DNA of 64,000 nucleotides from Caulobacteraceae bacterium (GCA_947476325.1 CANJPZ010000002.1:1-64000); one strand, 5' to 3'; positions 16,192 through 25,522 are shown, numbered from the stretch's first letter. Notes: generated by a model from the letters alone, not told the origin. Numbers and translations are program-made.

Positions 16192-17469
16192 ATGCACGAC
16201 ATCAAGGCTATCCGCGAGACCCCCGACGTCTATGAACGCGCCTGGAGCGCAAAGGGCAAAGCCGGCGCAGCAACGCAGGCGCTTGCGCTCGATGAGGCTC
16301 TGCGGGCCGCCCAGACCGCGGTCCAGATTGCCCAGTCTCGGCGCAATGATGCCAGCAAACAGATAGGCATTGCCAAGGCCCAGAAGGACGAGGCGCGCGC
16401 CGGTAAACTCATGGCTGAGGTCGAAGCGCTCAAAAGCGTACTGACCAGTAAGGGCGCCGAAGAGGAGGAGGCCCGGACCGGCCTTCAAACCTTGCTGGCG
16501 TCACTGCCGAATGTGCCATCCCAGGATGTCCCGCCGGGCGAGGACGAACACGGCAATATGGAAGTTCGGCGGTTCGGAACGCCTTTCGCGATTTCCAGTC
16601 CGCGCGATCACGTCGATCTGGGTGAATCTCTTGGCCTCATGGATTTCGAGGCGGCGGCGAAAATGTCAGGCGCGCGGTTCGTCGTGCTAAAAGGCCAGCT
16701 GGCCCGTCTGGAGCGGGCTCTTGCCCAGTTCATGCTCGATATTCAGACTGAAGAGCACGGCTACACAGAGGTCAGCCCGCCGCTGCTGGTGCGCGACGAG
16801 GCTATGTTTGGCACGGGCCAGCTGCCGAAGTTCGCGGACGATCTGTTCCGCACAACTGACGATCGCTGGCTCATTCCGACGGCTGAGGTTTCGCTGACCA
16901 ATCTGGTTCGTGAGGCGATCACCGCTGACGAGGAACTGCCTCTGCGTCTGACCGCGCTGACGCCCTGTTTTCGCTCCGAGGCGGGATCGGCCGGACGCGA
17001 TACGCGCGGCATGATCCGTCAGCACCAGTTCCAGAAGGTCGAGATGGTCTCGATCACCACGCCCGAACAATCCGAGGCCGAGCATGAGCGCATGGTCGGT
17101 TGCGCCGAGGCCATTCTCAAGCGGCTGGAACTGCCGTTCCGCACCATGCTGCTCTGCACTGGCGACATGGGCTTTTCAGCCCGAAAGACCTTTGACCTTG
17201 AGGTTTGGCTCCCCAGCCAGAACACCTATCGCGAGATCAGTTCCTGCTCGAACTGCGGCGATTTCCAGGCGCGAAGGATGGACGCCCGCTGCAAGACGGC
17301 CGGCGAAAAAGGCACGCGCTTTGTCCATACACTCAACGGCTCGGGCCTTGCGGTGGGGCGCACCCTGGTGGCGGTGATGGAGAACTATCAGGACGAGGGC
17401 GGCCGTATCGCCATTCCCCAGGCCCTGCATCCCTATATGCGTGGCTTGACCCACATTGGCGGCGTCTAG
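16192..17469 (+). CDS. serS: Seryl-tRNA synthetase
   Basis: This 425-residue class IIa synthetase charges tRNA-Ser (and tRNA-Sec) with serine. The N-terminal antiparallel coiled-coil arm that grips the long variable arm of tRNA-Ser spans about residues 27-100 (alternating K/A/E heptads). The class II core has motif 2 [14 protein letters not shown] and a motif 3 arginine in [28 protein letters not shown] is a family block. I place the start at ATG 16192 ([11 protein letters not shown]), which fits the family N-terminus; the frame is open to 16159. surE begins 3 bases after the stop. The spacer to the divergent GGDEF gene (about 200 bases) contains no other gene. Confidence 0.97.
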   Translation: MHDIKAIRETPDVYERAWSAKGKAGAATQALALDEALRAAQTAVQIAQSRRNDASKQIGIAKAQKDEARAGKLMAEVEALKSVLTSKGAEEEEARTGLQTLLASLPNVPSQDVPPGEDEHGNMEVRRFGTPFAISSPRDHVDLGESLGLMDFEAAAKMSGARFVVLKGQLARLERALAQFMLDIQTEEHGYTEVSPPLLVRDEAMFGTGQLPKFADDLFRTTDDRWLIPTAEVSLTNLVREAITADEELPLRLTALTPCFRSEAGSAGRDTRGMIRQHQFQKVEMVSITTPEQSEAEHERMVGCAEAILKRLELPFRTMLLCTGDMGFSARKTFDLEVWLPSQNTYREISSCSNCGDFQARRMDARCKTAGEKGTRFVHTLNGSGLAVGRTLVAVMENYQDEGGRIAIPQALHPYMRGLTHIGGV

Positions 17470-17472
17470 ATC

Positions 17473-18243
17473 TTGCGCATCCTCATCACCAATGACGACG
17501 GGATCAACGCCGAGGGCCTGAGGGTGCTCGAAGATATCGCCGCAACAATCTCGGATGATGTCTGGGTGGTCGCGCCCGAGGTCGAACAGTCCGGCGCCTC
17601 GCGCGCCCTGACGCTGAGTGAGCTGCTTCGCGTTCGAAAAATATCGGAGCGGCGGTTTGCGGTGCGCGGCACGCCCACGGATGCTGTTATGCTCGCCGTG
17701 CAGGAGCTGATGCCGCTGAAGCCTGATCTGGTGCTCTCGGGCGTCAACCGCGGCCAGAATATCGCCGAGGATGTTTCGCTGTCCGGCACGGTGGCAGGCG
17801 CCATCCAGGGCATGGCGCTTGGCATTCCGTCCATCGCCTTTTCCCAGGCCATGATGATTTACCGCGACGACCACAAGGCGCCGTTCGAAATCGCCCGCGA
17901 GCATGGGCCGGGCGTGGTCCGCCGTTTGCTGGACGCCGGCTGGCCGAAGGACGTGGTCCTAAACGTCAATTTCCCGGACCCCGGCCGCGGAGAGGTAAAG
18001 CCGCTCATTGTCACGCGGCAGGGGTTTCGCGACATCTTCAATATCCATTTTGAACGCCGTACCGACCTGCGTGGCGGCGATTACTACTGGATGGGATTCC
18101 ACCGGGAGCCTTCTGGCGCAACGGAGGGCTCGGATATCCGCGCGGTGTACAACGGCCATATCTCTGTCAGCCCTCTTCACATCGACCTGACCCATGAGCC
18201 GGCGCTGAAGTCCCTGAGCGCGGCGCTGGCCGGCGCGGGCTGA
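17473..18243 (+). CDS. surE: 5'/3'-nucleotidase SurE
   Basis: This 256-residue metal-dependent phosphatase removes phosphate from nucleoside 5'- and 3'-monophosphates and is linked to stationary-phase survival. The N-terminal RILITNDDGINAEGL holds the metal ligands Asp8-Asp9, and SGVNRGQNIAEDVSLSGTVAGA is the second signature with Asn and Ser ligands. The start is TTG 17473, 3 bases after the serS stop, so translation is probably coupled. pcm follows after 5 bases. surE-pcm linkage is very common and suggests joint work in stress survival and repair. Confidence 0.95.
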   Translation: MRILITNDDGINAEGLRVLEDIAATISDDVWVVAPEVEQSGASRALTLSELLRVRKISERRFAVRGTPTDAVMLAVQELMPLKPDLVLSGVNRGQNIAEDVSLSGTVAGAIQGMALGIPSIAFSQAMMIYRDDHKAPFEIAREHGPGVVRRLLDAGWPKDVVLNVNFPDPGRGEVKPLIVTRQGFRDIFNIHFERRTDLRGGDYYWMGFHREPSGATEGSDIRAVYNGHISVSPLHIDLTHEPALKSLSAALAGAG

Positions 18244-18248
18244 GCGCC

Positions 18249-18896
18249 ATGATCGAAGGCCCTGACGCACGTCTGGCGAAACTGGTTCTGGCCCTGCGCT
18301 CGCAGGGCGTCACCGATCCCCAGGTGCTGTCAGCGATCGAGCGCACCCCGCGCGACATGTTTACCCAGGATATCTTCAAGGACCGCAGCTGGGAGAACCA
18401 GGCCCTGCCCATCGAGTGCGGCCAGACCATCAGCCAACCCTATATCGTCGGGCTGATGACTCAGGCGCTTACCCTGGGCCACCGTGACCGGGTGCTGGAA
18501 ATCGGCACCGGCTCCGGCTACCAGACCGCTGTGCTCTCGCGCCTGTCGCGGCTGGTCTATACGATCGAGCGCTACCGGACCTTGATGAAACAGGCCGAGG
18601 GCCGTTTCAAAAAGCTTGGCTTGACCAATATCATCACACGCTTTGGCGATGGGACGACGGGTTGGCCGGAACAGGCGCCGTTTGACCGCATTATCGTCAC
18701 AGCCGCAGCGCAGGAAGAGCCAGAGGCGTTGTTGAAGCAGCTCAAGCACGATGGCGTTCTGGTCGCCCCGGTCGGCAAGGGACCGGTCCAGAAGCTCAAC
18801 CGCTACGCAGCGGACGGCAGGGGTGGCTTCAACATCGAGACCCTTTGCGACGTAAGGTTTGTGCCCATGCTCGAAGGCGTCGCTCGCGAACTTTAA
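18249..18896 (+). CDS. pcm: Protein-L-isoaspartate O-methyltransferase
   Basis: This 215-residue enzyme methylates isoaspartyl residues formed in ageing proteins so that they can return to aspartate. The SAM motif I is VLEIGTGSGYQTAVLS near residues 84-99. The N-terminal block with IERTPRDMFTQ and the GQTISQPYIVGLMTQAL substrate loop are typical. The C-terminus EGVARELxx closes at the usual length. It is the third gene of the serS-surE-pcm run, and the LytM-like gene starts 96 bases later. Confidence 0.95.
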   Translation: MIEGPDARLAKLVLALRSQGVTDPQVLSAIERTPRDMFTQDIFKDRSWENQALPIECGQTISQPYIVGLMTQALTLGHRDRVLEIGTGSGYQTAVLSRLSRLVYTIERYRTLMKQAEGRFKKLGLTNIITRFGDGTTGWPEQAPFDRIIVTAAAQEEPEALLKQLKHDGVLVAPVGKGPVQKLNRYAADGRGGFNIETLCDVRFVPMLEGVAREL

Positions 18897-18918
18897 ACGG
18901 CCTTCGATTCAGGAAAGT

Positions 18919-18926
18919 TTAACCAT
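18919..18926 (+). promoter_or_regulatory. Possible CtrA half-site TTAACCAT
   Basis: TTAACCAT lies 67 bases upstream of the LytM/NlpD-like gene. This octamer is reported as a CtrA half-site motif in Caulobacter. It is a single short match, so chance cannot be excluded; the position in a 96-base spacer before a cell-envelope gene is what makes it notable. Confidence 0.3.
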
Positions 18927-18992
18927 AGTGGCCGAGTTTGCAGCCAGGTCCTGGGCGGGGGCCAATGCGAGGCCAGAACGAATGGAGCGATC

Positions 18993-20285
18993 ATGACCAA
19001 CCGGTGGAAATCTCTGGTTGTCCCGTCTGGCGCAATGACCGGCCTGGCGCTGGCTCTGGCCGCGTGCCAGACCTCATCGCCCTACAACGCAGCAGGTGAC
19101 GTTCAGTCGAAGGGGCCTCAACCAAATTTCCCCACGCGGATGGAATCGGCCGCGCTCAACACGCGCGACACGCAGGTCGTCGCCGCGGCGCCGCCCCCCG
19201 CATCGATTCCGCCAGGTCCGCCGTCGACCCTGTCGCAGGCCGCGGAAGCGCCTATCGTCCGTGCGACTGGCTCGATTGAAAGCCAACCCCTGGCCCCGTT
19301 GACACCGCCGCCCGTACAGGCCGCGCCACCACCACCACCACCACCACCCGCGCCGGTCTACCGGGAGATCGCCACCGGACCGGTGATCACCGTCGATGGC
19401 CCACCCGCCACCCATGTGGTCAGAAAGGGGGATACCCTTTCCTCGATCTCCCGCCAGATGGATGTCAGCGTCAAAGACCTTCAGAAGATCAACAAACTCA
19501 GTTCCTCCAACATTCACCCCGGCCAACGGATCAAGGGTGAGCCGACCCGGGTAAAGGCCTATGTGGTTCAGCCTGGGGATACCCTGTCGTCGATTGGGCG
19601 GCGCTTTAATGTCTCCAACGGCCAGCTGACGCGTTCCAACAATCTGCGCTCCAATGCCTCAATCCGTCCCGATCAGAGATTGGTCTTGCCCAGCGGCTAT
19701 CGTGACAATGGCCCGCAGCGTATCGAAGTGATAGCGGGCGGTTCGCCGGTCGAAAGTCCGGCGGCGCCGGCGCAGTCCACCAATACCTATGCCCGGCCGA
19801 CGCCGCCGCCGGTAGTTGTTGCGCGGCCCCAGCAATCAGCGCTGCCGAGCACGCCGCCTGCCAGATCGGGTGATCTGCAGTCCGGTCGGGGCAAGTTTAT
19901 CTGGCCAATCGATGGCCACACCATCGGCGGTTACGGCTCTCGTGGTCCCAACCAGCAGTCCAACGGCCTGGATATCGCCGCCGCCGAGGGAACGGAAGTC
20001 AAGGCTTCGGCCGCCGGCACCGTTACCTATGTTGGCGTTATAAATGACGATCTGGGCAATCTGGTCTTGATCGACAACGGTGGCGGGTTCTTCACGGCCT
20101 ACGCCCACCTGTCCCACGTCGACGTCAAGATGCAGGACGAAATTCGTCAGGGTCAGGCCATCGGTCAGGTTGGCCACACCGGAACGGTGAGTGAGCCGGA
20201 ACTCTATTTCGAGATGCGCCACCGCGATAACGCCCGGGAAATCGCCAAGGCGTTTGATCCCATGGTGCTGTTGCCGCCCCGCTAG
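18993..20285 (+). CDS. NlpD-like lipoprotein: two LysM domains and a degenerate LytM (M23) domain
   Basis: This 430-residue outer-envelope protein has a lipobox ALAAC with Cys25, a Pro-rich linker with a run of eight prolines near residue 115, LysM domains at about 141-184 (KGDTLSSISRQM) and 190-233 (PGDTLSSIGRRF), and an M23 fold from about 303. The metallopeptidase ligands are missing: the first His is replaced in SNGLDIAA, and the final HxH is replaced by SEPELYFEM. Such LytM factors do not cut peptidoglycan but activate amidases at division, as E. coli NlpD does for AmiC. Its place after surE-pcm matches the surE-pcm-nlpD order of many proteobacteria. It converges on the next gene with 2 bases between stops. 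Confidence 0.9.
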   Translation: MTNRWKSLVVPSGAMTGLALALAACQTSSPYNAAGDVQSKGPQPNFPTRMESAALNTRDTQVVAAAPPPASIPPGPPSTLSQAAEAPIVRATGSIESQPLAPLTPPPVQAAPPPPPPPPAPVYREIATGPVITVDGPPATHVVRKGDTLSSISRQMDVSVKDLQKINKLSSSNIHPGQRIKGEPTRVKAYVVQPGDTLSSIGRRFNVSNGQLTRSNNLRSNASIRPDQRLVLPSGYRDNGPQRIEVIAGGSPVESPAAPAQSTNTYARPTPPPVVVARPQQSALPSTPPARSGDLQSGRGKFIWPIDGHTIGGYGSRGPNQQSNGLDIAAAEGTEVKASAAGTVTYVGVINDDLGNLVLIDNGGGFFTAYAHLSHVDVKMQDEIRQGQAIGQVGHTGTVSEPELYFEMRHRDNAREIAKAFDPMVLLPPR

Positions 20286-20287
20286 GA

Positions 20288-21139
20288 CTAGAGGTGTTTG
20301 CCTCGCTCGCCGGCGAGGTCCCGGATAAACTGCCAGGCGACGCGCCCTGAGCGCGCGCCGCGCGCCTGGGACCATTGCAGGGCGCGGCGGTCCAGGTCGC
20401 GAGCCTTCAGGCCGAACCGTTCGGCATAGCTGCGAACGGCGTTCAGATAGGTAGGCTGATCCATTGCTGGAAAGCCAATCCACAGTCCGAACCGGTCAGA
20501 GACGCTGACTTCTTCTTCTGCATCCTCGGCGGCGGCGATAAGGCCTCGGCCGGCTTCGTCGTGACCTCGGGGCATCAGGTGGCGGCGGTTGGAGGTCGCC
20601 ACGAACAGCAAATTGTCCGGGGGGCCCAGAACGCCGCCCTCGACGGCGGATTTCAGCGACTTGGCCGACGACGTCAGGCCGTTGTGGCCATCCTCGAAGG
20701 ACAGGTCGTCGCACAGGACAACGAAACGTTCGGATCTGTTTCTCAGATGATCGAAAAGACGGGGCAGGGCGGACAATTCGTCGCGATCAACCTCGATGAG
20801 GCGCAGCGCCGGTGAGCGGCCTGCCTCATCCATGAAGGCGGCCTTGGTCAGGCTGGATTTGCCCGTGCCGCGCGATCCCCACAGCAGGACATGGTTGGCA
20901 GGCAGCCCCCTGGAAAAGCGGGTCAGGTTTTCGACGAACCTAGCTTTTTGGTTCTCGATTCCCACCAGAAGGTCCAGAGGCAGACTATAATCTGGGGCCG
21001 CGATATAGTGGCCCGCGCCAGCGTCGTAACGCCAGAGACGCGCATCGTCGAATTCCGGGGTCACTGGCGCCGCTGGCGCAAGTCGCTCCATGGCGTCTGC
21101 CATGCGCCGCAGCAGCGCTTCTGTCTGGGGATCGGTCAT
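20288..21139 (-). CDS. DUF815-family AAA-like ATPase
   Basis: This 283-residue protein has Walker A GSRGTGKSS (near residue 89), Walker B-like FVVLCDDLSFE and a sensor-like FVATSNRRHL, then an HLMPR segment and a short C-terminal helical lid (ARSGRVAWQFIRDLAGERG). This is the DUF815 family, which is widespread and has no settled function. I start at ATG 21139, preceded by GGAAG; ATG 21151 is possible. It is divergent from yajC across 136 bases. The fold is sure, the role unknown. Confidence 0.85.
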   Translation of the reverse strand: MTDPQTEALLRRMADAMERLAPAAPVTPEFDDARLWRYDAGAGHYIAAPDYSLPLDLLVGIENQKARFVENLTRFSRGLPANHVLLWGSRGTGKSSLTKAAFMDEAGRSPALRLIEVDRDELSALPRLFDHLRNRSERFVVLCDDLSFEDGHNGLTSSAKSLKSAVEGGVLGPPDNLLFVATSNRRHLMPRGHDEAGRGLIAAAEDAEEEVSVSDRFGLWIGFPAMDQPTYLNAVRSYAERFGLKARDLDRRALQWSQARGARSGRVAWQFIRDLAGERGKHL

Positions 21140-21275
21140 GCCCGCTTCCATATCCGCGTCGCAACGCCAATCCAAGCACTGCAAGTCATTGCAAAAGCGG
21201 GGGTGAACACCTAGGTTCCGCAAAATTTGAAAAACGGCCTCCCGGACAAGGGCGGCCAGATGATGCGGAGACGCC

Positions 21276-21629
21276 ATGTTCGCGACCCCTGCCTACGCCC
21301 AAGCCACGGGTGCCGCTGCTACCATTGGCGGGATCAATCCGGCCGTGATGCAGATGGTTCTGCTGGGCGGGATGTTCGCGCTCTTTTATTTCCTGTTGAT
21401 CCGCCCGCAGCAGCAGCGCCAGAAGAAGCACCAGGCGATGATCGCCGGCGTCAAACGCGGCGACACCGTGGTTCTGTCCAGCGGTGTGATCGGCAAGGTT
21501 GTCCGTGTTGAGGAATCTGAAATCGGCCTTGAGGTCGCTCAGGGCGTCACCGTCAAGGTCATGAAGGCGATGATCGCCGACATCCGGGTCAAGGGCCAGC
21601 CGGCTCCGGCCAACGACATCAAGTCCTGA
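21276..21629 (+). CDS. yajC: Preprotein translocase subunit YajC
   Basis: This 117-residue inner-membrane protein joins SecD and SecF to assist SecYEG. One transmembrane helix (about residues 25-43) ends in FLLIRPQQQRQKKHQ, the family signature, followed by a small cytoplasmic domain with KRGDTVVLSSGVIGKV. secD starts 22 bases downstream. This is the standard yajC-secD-secF operon. Confidence 0.96.
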   Translation: MFATPAYAQATGAAATIGGINPAVMQMVLLGGMFALFYFLLIRPQQQRQKKHQAMIAGVKRGDTVVLSSGVIGKVVRVEESEIGLEVAQGVTVKVMKAMIADIRVKGQPAPANDIKS

Positions 21630-21651
21630 TCGGGTCCCGGTAACACACCCC

Positions 21652-23259
21652 ATGATTCAGGTCGCTCGCTGGAAAGTCATACTCGTCGTCGCTGCCTTGG
21701 TGCTGTCGATCGCCTTTTCCCTGCCCAACGTCATTCCCAAAGCGACCCTCGACAAGCTTCCGTCCTGGATTCCCGCCAAACAGCTCAATCTGGGACTCGA
21801 CCTGCGGGGCGGGGTCTATCTTCAGCTGGAAGTCGATGTCGCCCAACTCAAGCGTGACAGGCTGACCAATCTGGTCGAAGAACTGCGAAGCGGCCTTCGC
21901 GCCGAGCAGATCGAAGTGACGGGGCCTGCCCAGGTTGGCGACACCATTGTCGTGACTGTTACGGACCCGGCCCAGGTCGAGGCGGCCTACAAGGTCGTCA
22001 ATAAACAGGCTCAGTCTACGTCAGGTCAGGGCCGTGCGCCCGACCTCACAGTCACCAAGCAAGGCGATCGCCAGATCGTCGCCACCTATCGACCCGAGGC
22101 TCTTGCCGCCGAATCCAACCAGGCGGTCAACCGCTCAATCGAGATCATCCGTCGCCGGGTCGATCCGGATGGCAACAAGGAAATCTCGATTACGCCGCAA
22201 GGTGTGGATCGCATCGTGCTTCAGGCCCCGGGCGACAATGACCCTGAGCGGCTGAACAACCTGATTGGCCAGACCGCCAAGCTGACGTTCCAGCTGGTCG
22301 ACGATTCTGTGCCGGTCGCCGAAGCCGCCAGCGGCCTGACCCCTCCCGGTTCTGAGCTACTGTCGATGGATGACGGTCGTACGGGCGGTCCGACGCAGAT
22401 TCTGGTGCGCCGCCGGGCGATCATCACCGGCGCCATGCTGACCCACGCCAATTTCGAGTTCAATGACCGCAATCAGCCGGCCGTAGGCTTTCAGTTCAAC
22501 GGCGAGGGCGCGCGCAATTTTGCATCCGTCACCACCGCCAATATCGGCAAGCAGTTCGCCATCGTACTCGACGGCAAGGTGATCTCGGCGCCGGTGATCC
22601 GGTCAGCCATCACCGGCGGTCGCGGCATTATCGATGGCAGTTTCACATCGGAATCTGCCTCTGACTTGGCGACCCTGCTCAATGCCGGCGCCTTGCCCGT
22701 TAAACTGACGGTGGAGGAACAGCGGGCGACGACGGCTGAACTGGGACAGGACGCGGTCAACGCCGGCAAGATCTCGATTGTAATTGGCTTTGCGGCCATC
22801 GTGGTTTTCATGCTGCTGGCCTACGGCTTCCTGTTCGGCGGCGTATCGGTCCTGGGCCTTGTGCTCAATCTGCTGATGATGGTCGCCATCCTGTCGGTCA
22901 ATCAGGCAGCCCTGACGCTTCCTGGCATCGCCGGACTGATCCTCACCTTGGCGGTGGCGGTCGATGCCAACGTTCTGATCTACGAGCGGATACGCGACGA
23001 GGAGCGGGCCGGGCAATCGCCGCTTATGGCTATGGAAACAGGCTTCAAACGGGCGAGTGTTTCCATCCTGGACGCCAACGTCACGACCCTGATCTCCGGG
23101 GTCATCATGTTCTTCGTTGCGGGCTCCGGCCCGGTGAAGGGCTTTGCCTGGACCCTGTCGGTCGGGGTGGTCACCTCGGTGTTCACCGCCATGCTGGTCA
23201 GCCAGGTTCTTCTCGGCTGGTGGTTCCGCGCCACCAAGCCCAAACAACTTCCGATCTGA
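21652..23259 (+). CDS. secD: Protein-export membrane protein SecD
   Basis: This 535-residue subunit of SecDF uses the proton gradient to pull exported proteins out of SecYEG on the periplasmic side. The N-terminal transmembrane helix is followed by GLDLRGGVYLQLEVD (D1 motif), a large periplasmic P1 domain and five more helices after about residue 365. VAVDANVLIYERIRDE contains the conserved Asp of the proton path. The length is normal. secF follows after 10 bases. Confidence 0.97.
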   Translation: MIQVARWKVILVVAALVLSIAFSLPNVIPKATLDKLPSWIPAKQLNLGLDLRGGVYLQLEVDVAQLKRDRLTNLVEELRSGLRAEQIEVTGPAQVGDTIVVTVTDPAQVEAAYKVVNKQAQSTSGQGRAPDLTVTKQGDRQIVATYRPEALAAESNQAVNRSIEIIRRRVDPDGNKEISITPQGVDRIVLQAPGDNDPERLNNLIGQTAKLTFQLVDDSVPVAEAASGLTPPGSELLSMDDGRTGGPTQILVRRRAIITGAMLTHANFEFNDRNQPAVGFQFNGEGARNFASVTTANIGKQFAIVLDGKVISAPVIRSAITGGRGIIDGSFTSESASDLATLLNAGALPVKLTVEEQRATTAELGQDAVNAGKISIVIGFAAIVVFMLLAYGFLFGGVSVLGLVLNLLMMVAILSVNQAALTLPGIAGLILTLAVAVDANVLIYERIRDEERAGQSPLMAMETGFKRASVSILDANVTTLISGVIMFFVAGSGPVKGFAWTLSVGVVTSVFTAMLVSQVLLGWWFRATKPKQLPI

Positions 23260-23269
23260 GGAACCGCCC

Positions 23270-24220
23270 ATGCGTTGGCCCCTGATCCGCAATATGCCGC
23301 ACCACTTCAGCTTCGATTTTGTCAAGCTGGCGCCGTTTGCGGCTGTCCTTTCGGTCGTTCTGATCATCGCCAGCGGCGTGTCGCTGGGCGTCAAGGGACT
23401 GAATTTTGGCACCGACTTCAAGGGCGGCACCAAGATCGATATCGTCATGACGCGGAACGTCCCGCAGATCGATCTGCAGCGGGACCTGGCGCGCATGGGC
23501 GCCCACGACCCGCACGTCCAGGGCTTCAAGGATCCACACGCGGCCCAGATCCGCTTCCAGCCGGTTGCCGGCGCCGACGCCATCGCGGCGGCCGACGCCA
23601 TAAAGGCGCAGCTCGCGGCCAAATATCCCGACATGCAGATCGGCAACCCCGACGTCGTCGGCGCCAAGGTCTCGGGCGAATTGTTCACCAAAGGCATGCT
23701 GGCCCTGGCCGCGGCGGTCGGGCTGATGCTGCTCTACATCTGGTTCCGCTTCCAGTTGCAGTTCGGATTTGGGGCGGTGATCGCTATCTTCCACGACGTG
23801 ATTCTGACGCTGGGGGTGCTGTCCTTCATGCGGATCGAATTTTCGCTGGTGTCCATTCCGGCCCTGCTGACCGTCATCGGCTATTCGATGAACGAAAAGG
23901 TCATCACCTTCGACCGGCTTCGCGAGAACCTTCGCAAGTACAAGAAGACACCCCTGCGGGACGTTATCAACCTGTCGGAAAACGAGCGGTTGTCCCGCAC
24001 CCTGATTACCGGAACCACCGCCCTTCTGGCTCTGGCCGGCATGCTGTTCCTAGGCGGGCCGGCGTTGTTTCCGATGATCCTGACCATGGTCATGGGCATC
24101 ATCTTCGGCACCTATTCGTCGATCTATGTGGCGCTGCCCGTCATCCTGCTCTGGGGCGTACGCCGTAACGACGAAGAGGCCGTGCCGCTCAAGCCGATGA
24201 CACCGCGCCCGGGACTTTAG
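23270..24220 (+). CDS. secF: Protein-export membrane protein SecF
   Basis: This 316-residue partner of SecD has six transmembrane helices. NFGTDFKGGTKIDI is the SecF D5-type motif after helix 1, and LSRTLITGTTALLAL holds the conserved Arg. The conserved acidic position in helix 4, usually Asp in YS(I/M)ND, is Glu209 here (YSMNEKVITFDRLREN). The frame is open from 23144 inside secD, but ATG 23270 gives the proper N-terminus. The next gene starts 88 bases on. Confidence 0.96.
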   Translation: MRWPLIRNMPHHFSFDFVKLAPFAAVLSVVLIIASGVSLGVKGLNFGTDFKGGTKIDIVMTRNVPQIDLQRDLARMGAHDPHVQGFKDPHAAQIRFQPVAGADAIAAADAIKAQLAAKYPDMQIGNPDVVGAKVSGELFTKGMLALAAAVGLMLLYIWFRFQLQFGFGAVIAIFHDVILTLGVLSFMRIEFSLVSIPALLTVIGYSMNEKVITFDRLRENLRKYKKTPLRDVINLSENERLSRTLITGTTALLALAGMLFLGGPALFPMILTMVMGIIFGTYSSIYVALPVILLWGVRRNDEEAVPLKPMTPRPGL

Positions 24221-24308
24221 ACCGTATTCATAACTGTCCAACAGGGGTTGCGACCAGCGGCCTCGCGGCGCAATCTCGCGTCCGGATTCTGCCATGAGGG
24301 AGGCTGCA

Positions 24309-24917
24309 GTGTCGGGTTTACTGTCCAATTTCCGCAACACCATGATCGTCAGCGTGGTGCTCGCGCTCGTCATGATCTTTGGTTACTACCATCAGGCGCA
24401 CGGCGACGTTCGCCAGTTCGGCGAGGCGGTTCTGCGCTGGGCGCACGTCTTCGCCGGAATCCTGTGGATTGGCCTCCTGTACTATTTCAACTTCGTCCAA
24501 ATCCGGGTCATGCCCAACATTCCGGCCGAGCTGAAGCCGGCGGTGTCCAAGTATATCGCTCCCGAAGCGCTGTTCTGGTTCCGCTGGGCTGCTCTGGCCA
24601 CTTGGGTTCTCGGTGTGGCTCTGGCCCTGCATCGTGGTTATTTCCTCGATGCGATCACGATTGGCTTCGCCGACGGGTTCGGCGCAGCGCCTGGTCACAC
24701 CTTCATTGGTGTGGGCATGTGGCTGGCGACGGTCATGTTCCTCAACGTCTGGGGTGTGATCTGGCCGAACCAGAAGATCGCTCTGGGCATCAAGGAGGCC
24801 GACGCCGACGCCAAGGCCAAGGCCGCCAAGACCGCCATGCTGTTCAGCCGCATCAACACCCTGCTGTCGCTGCCCATGCTGACTGCGATGGCGATGAACC
24901 AGACCGTATTCGGTTAG
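24309..24917 (+). CDS. Four- to five-helix membrane protein, PuuD-like urate hydroxylase membrane domain family
   Basis: This membrane protein of about 202 residues has hydrophobic segments near 12-30, 45-68, 88-110 and 125-150. WAHVFAGILWIGLLYYFNFVQ, FRWAALATWVLG and GVGMWLATVMFLNVWGVIWPNQ are typical of the membrane part of PuuD-type urate oxidases. The C-terminal cytochrome c of true PuuD (no CxxCH here) is absent, so urate oxidation is doubtful. Short versions like this are common in alphaproteobacteria with no proven function. I prefer GTG 24309, which is preceded by GAGGGAGG; ATG 24294 overlaps that site. It ends 7 bases before the next gene. Confidence 0.65.
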   Translation: MSGLLSNFRNTMIVSVVLALVMIFGYYHQAHGDVRQFGEAVLRWAHVFAGILWIGLLYYFNFVQIRVMPNIPAELKPAVSKYIAPEALFWFRWAALATWVLGVALALHRGYFLDAITIGFADGFGAAPGHTFIGVGMWLATVMFLNVWGVIWPNQKIALGIKEADADAKAKAAKTAMLFSRINTLLSLPMLTAMAMNQTVFG

Positions 24918-24924
24918 GAGTCCT

Positions 24925-25521
24925 GTGGCGGCGGACCTGGAAGATCTCGACGACCTCGTCCGCCGTCACGACCCCGACCGGTGGCTGGCCAGCCGGTTTA
25001 TTGGCGAGCCCCAGGCGCGTGCTGACGTCATCGCGCTTTATGCCTTTGACCACGAACTGTCGAAGATCGCCCAGGTCACCACCGAGCCCATGATGGCGGA
25101 GATCCGTCTGACCTGGTGGTCGGAGGCGATCGCCGAGATCTTTGAAGGCCGGCCGGTTCGGCGCCATCCTGTCGCTCTGGCCCTGAGCGATGTCATCACT
25201 GGTCACAGGCTGCCGCGCGAGCTGTTCGAGGCGATGATCGAGCCGCGGTTTGATGATCCTGCCGCCCGCCAGGCCGGGCCGTTGATGCGGCTGGCGGTCT
25301 ATGTCCTGTGCGGCGAGTGGGCGGTGATCGCCTGCGCCGCCGAGGGCTGGGTGGAGCACGATCCCGAGCAACTCAAGGAGGCCAACGAGAACCTCAGGGG
25401 CCTGCCTGCAAAAGGCTTTCCCGGGGTGGCCTATGCGACCCTGGCGCGGGCGAGGCGAGGGGCCCCGGACCTTGAGCGGCGGCTTCGCCTGACCTGGGCG
25501 GTGCTGCGGGGAAAGCTCTAG
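24925..25521 (+). CDS. Squalene/phytoene synthase-like protein, probably non-catalytic (NDUFAF6-type)
   Basis: This 198-residue protein has the squalene/phytoene synthase fold. DRWLASRFIGEPQARADVIALYAFDHELSKI and EIRLTWWSEAI are family blocks. True synthases are about 280 residues and have two Asp-rich magnesium sites; here the first site reads FDHEL and I see no second one. It resembles the NDUFAF6 group, which in mitochondria helps assemble complex I. The start is GTG 24925, behind AGGAG formed partly by the preceding stop. It converges on cysNC with one base between stops. Confidence 0.7.
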   Translation: MAADLEDLDDLVRRHDPDRWLASRFIGEPQARADVIALYAFDHELSKIAQVTTEPMMAEIRLTWWSEAIAEIFEGRPVRRHPVALALSDVITGHRLPRELFEAMIEPRFDDPAARQAGPLMRLAVYVLCGEWAVIACAAEGWVEHDPEQLKEANENLRGLPAKGFPGVAYATLARARRGAPDLERRLRLTWAVLRGKL

Positions 25522-25522
25522 T

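Noticed and set aside
19321-19350. CCA-repeat tract resembling a microsatellite
   Set aside because: It encodes the poly-proline linker of the LysM/LytM lipoprotein in frame, so no separate repeat is needed.
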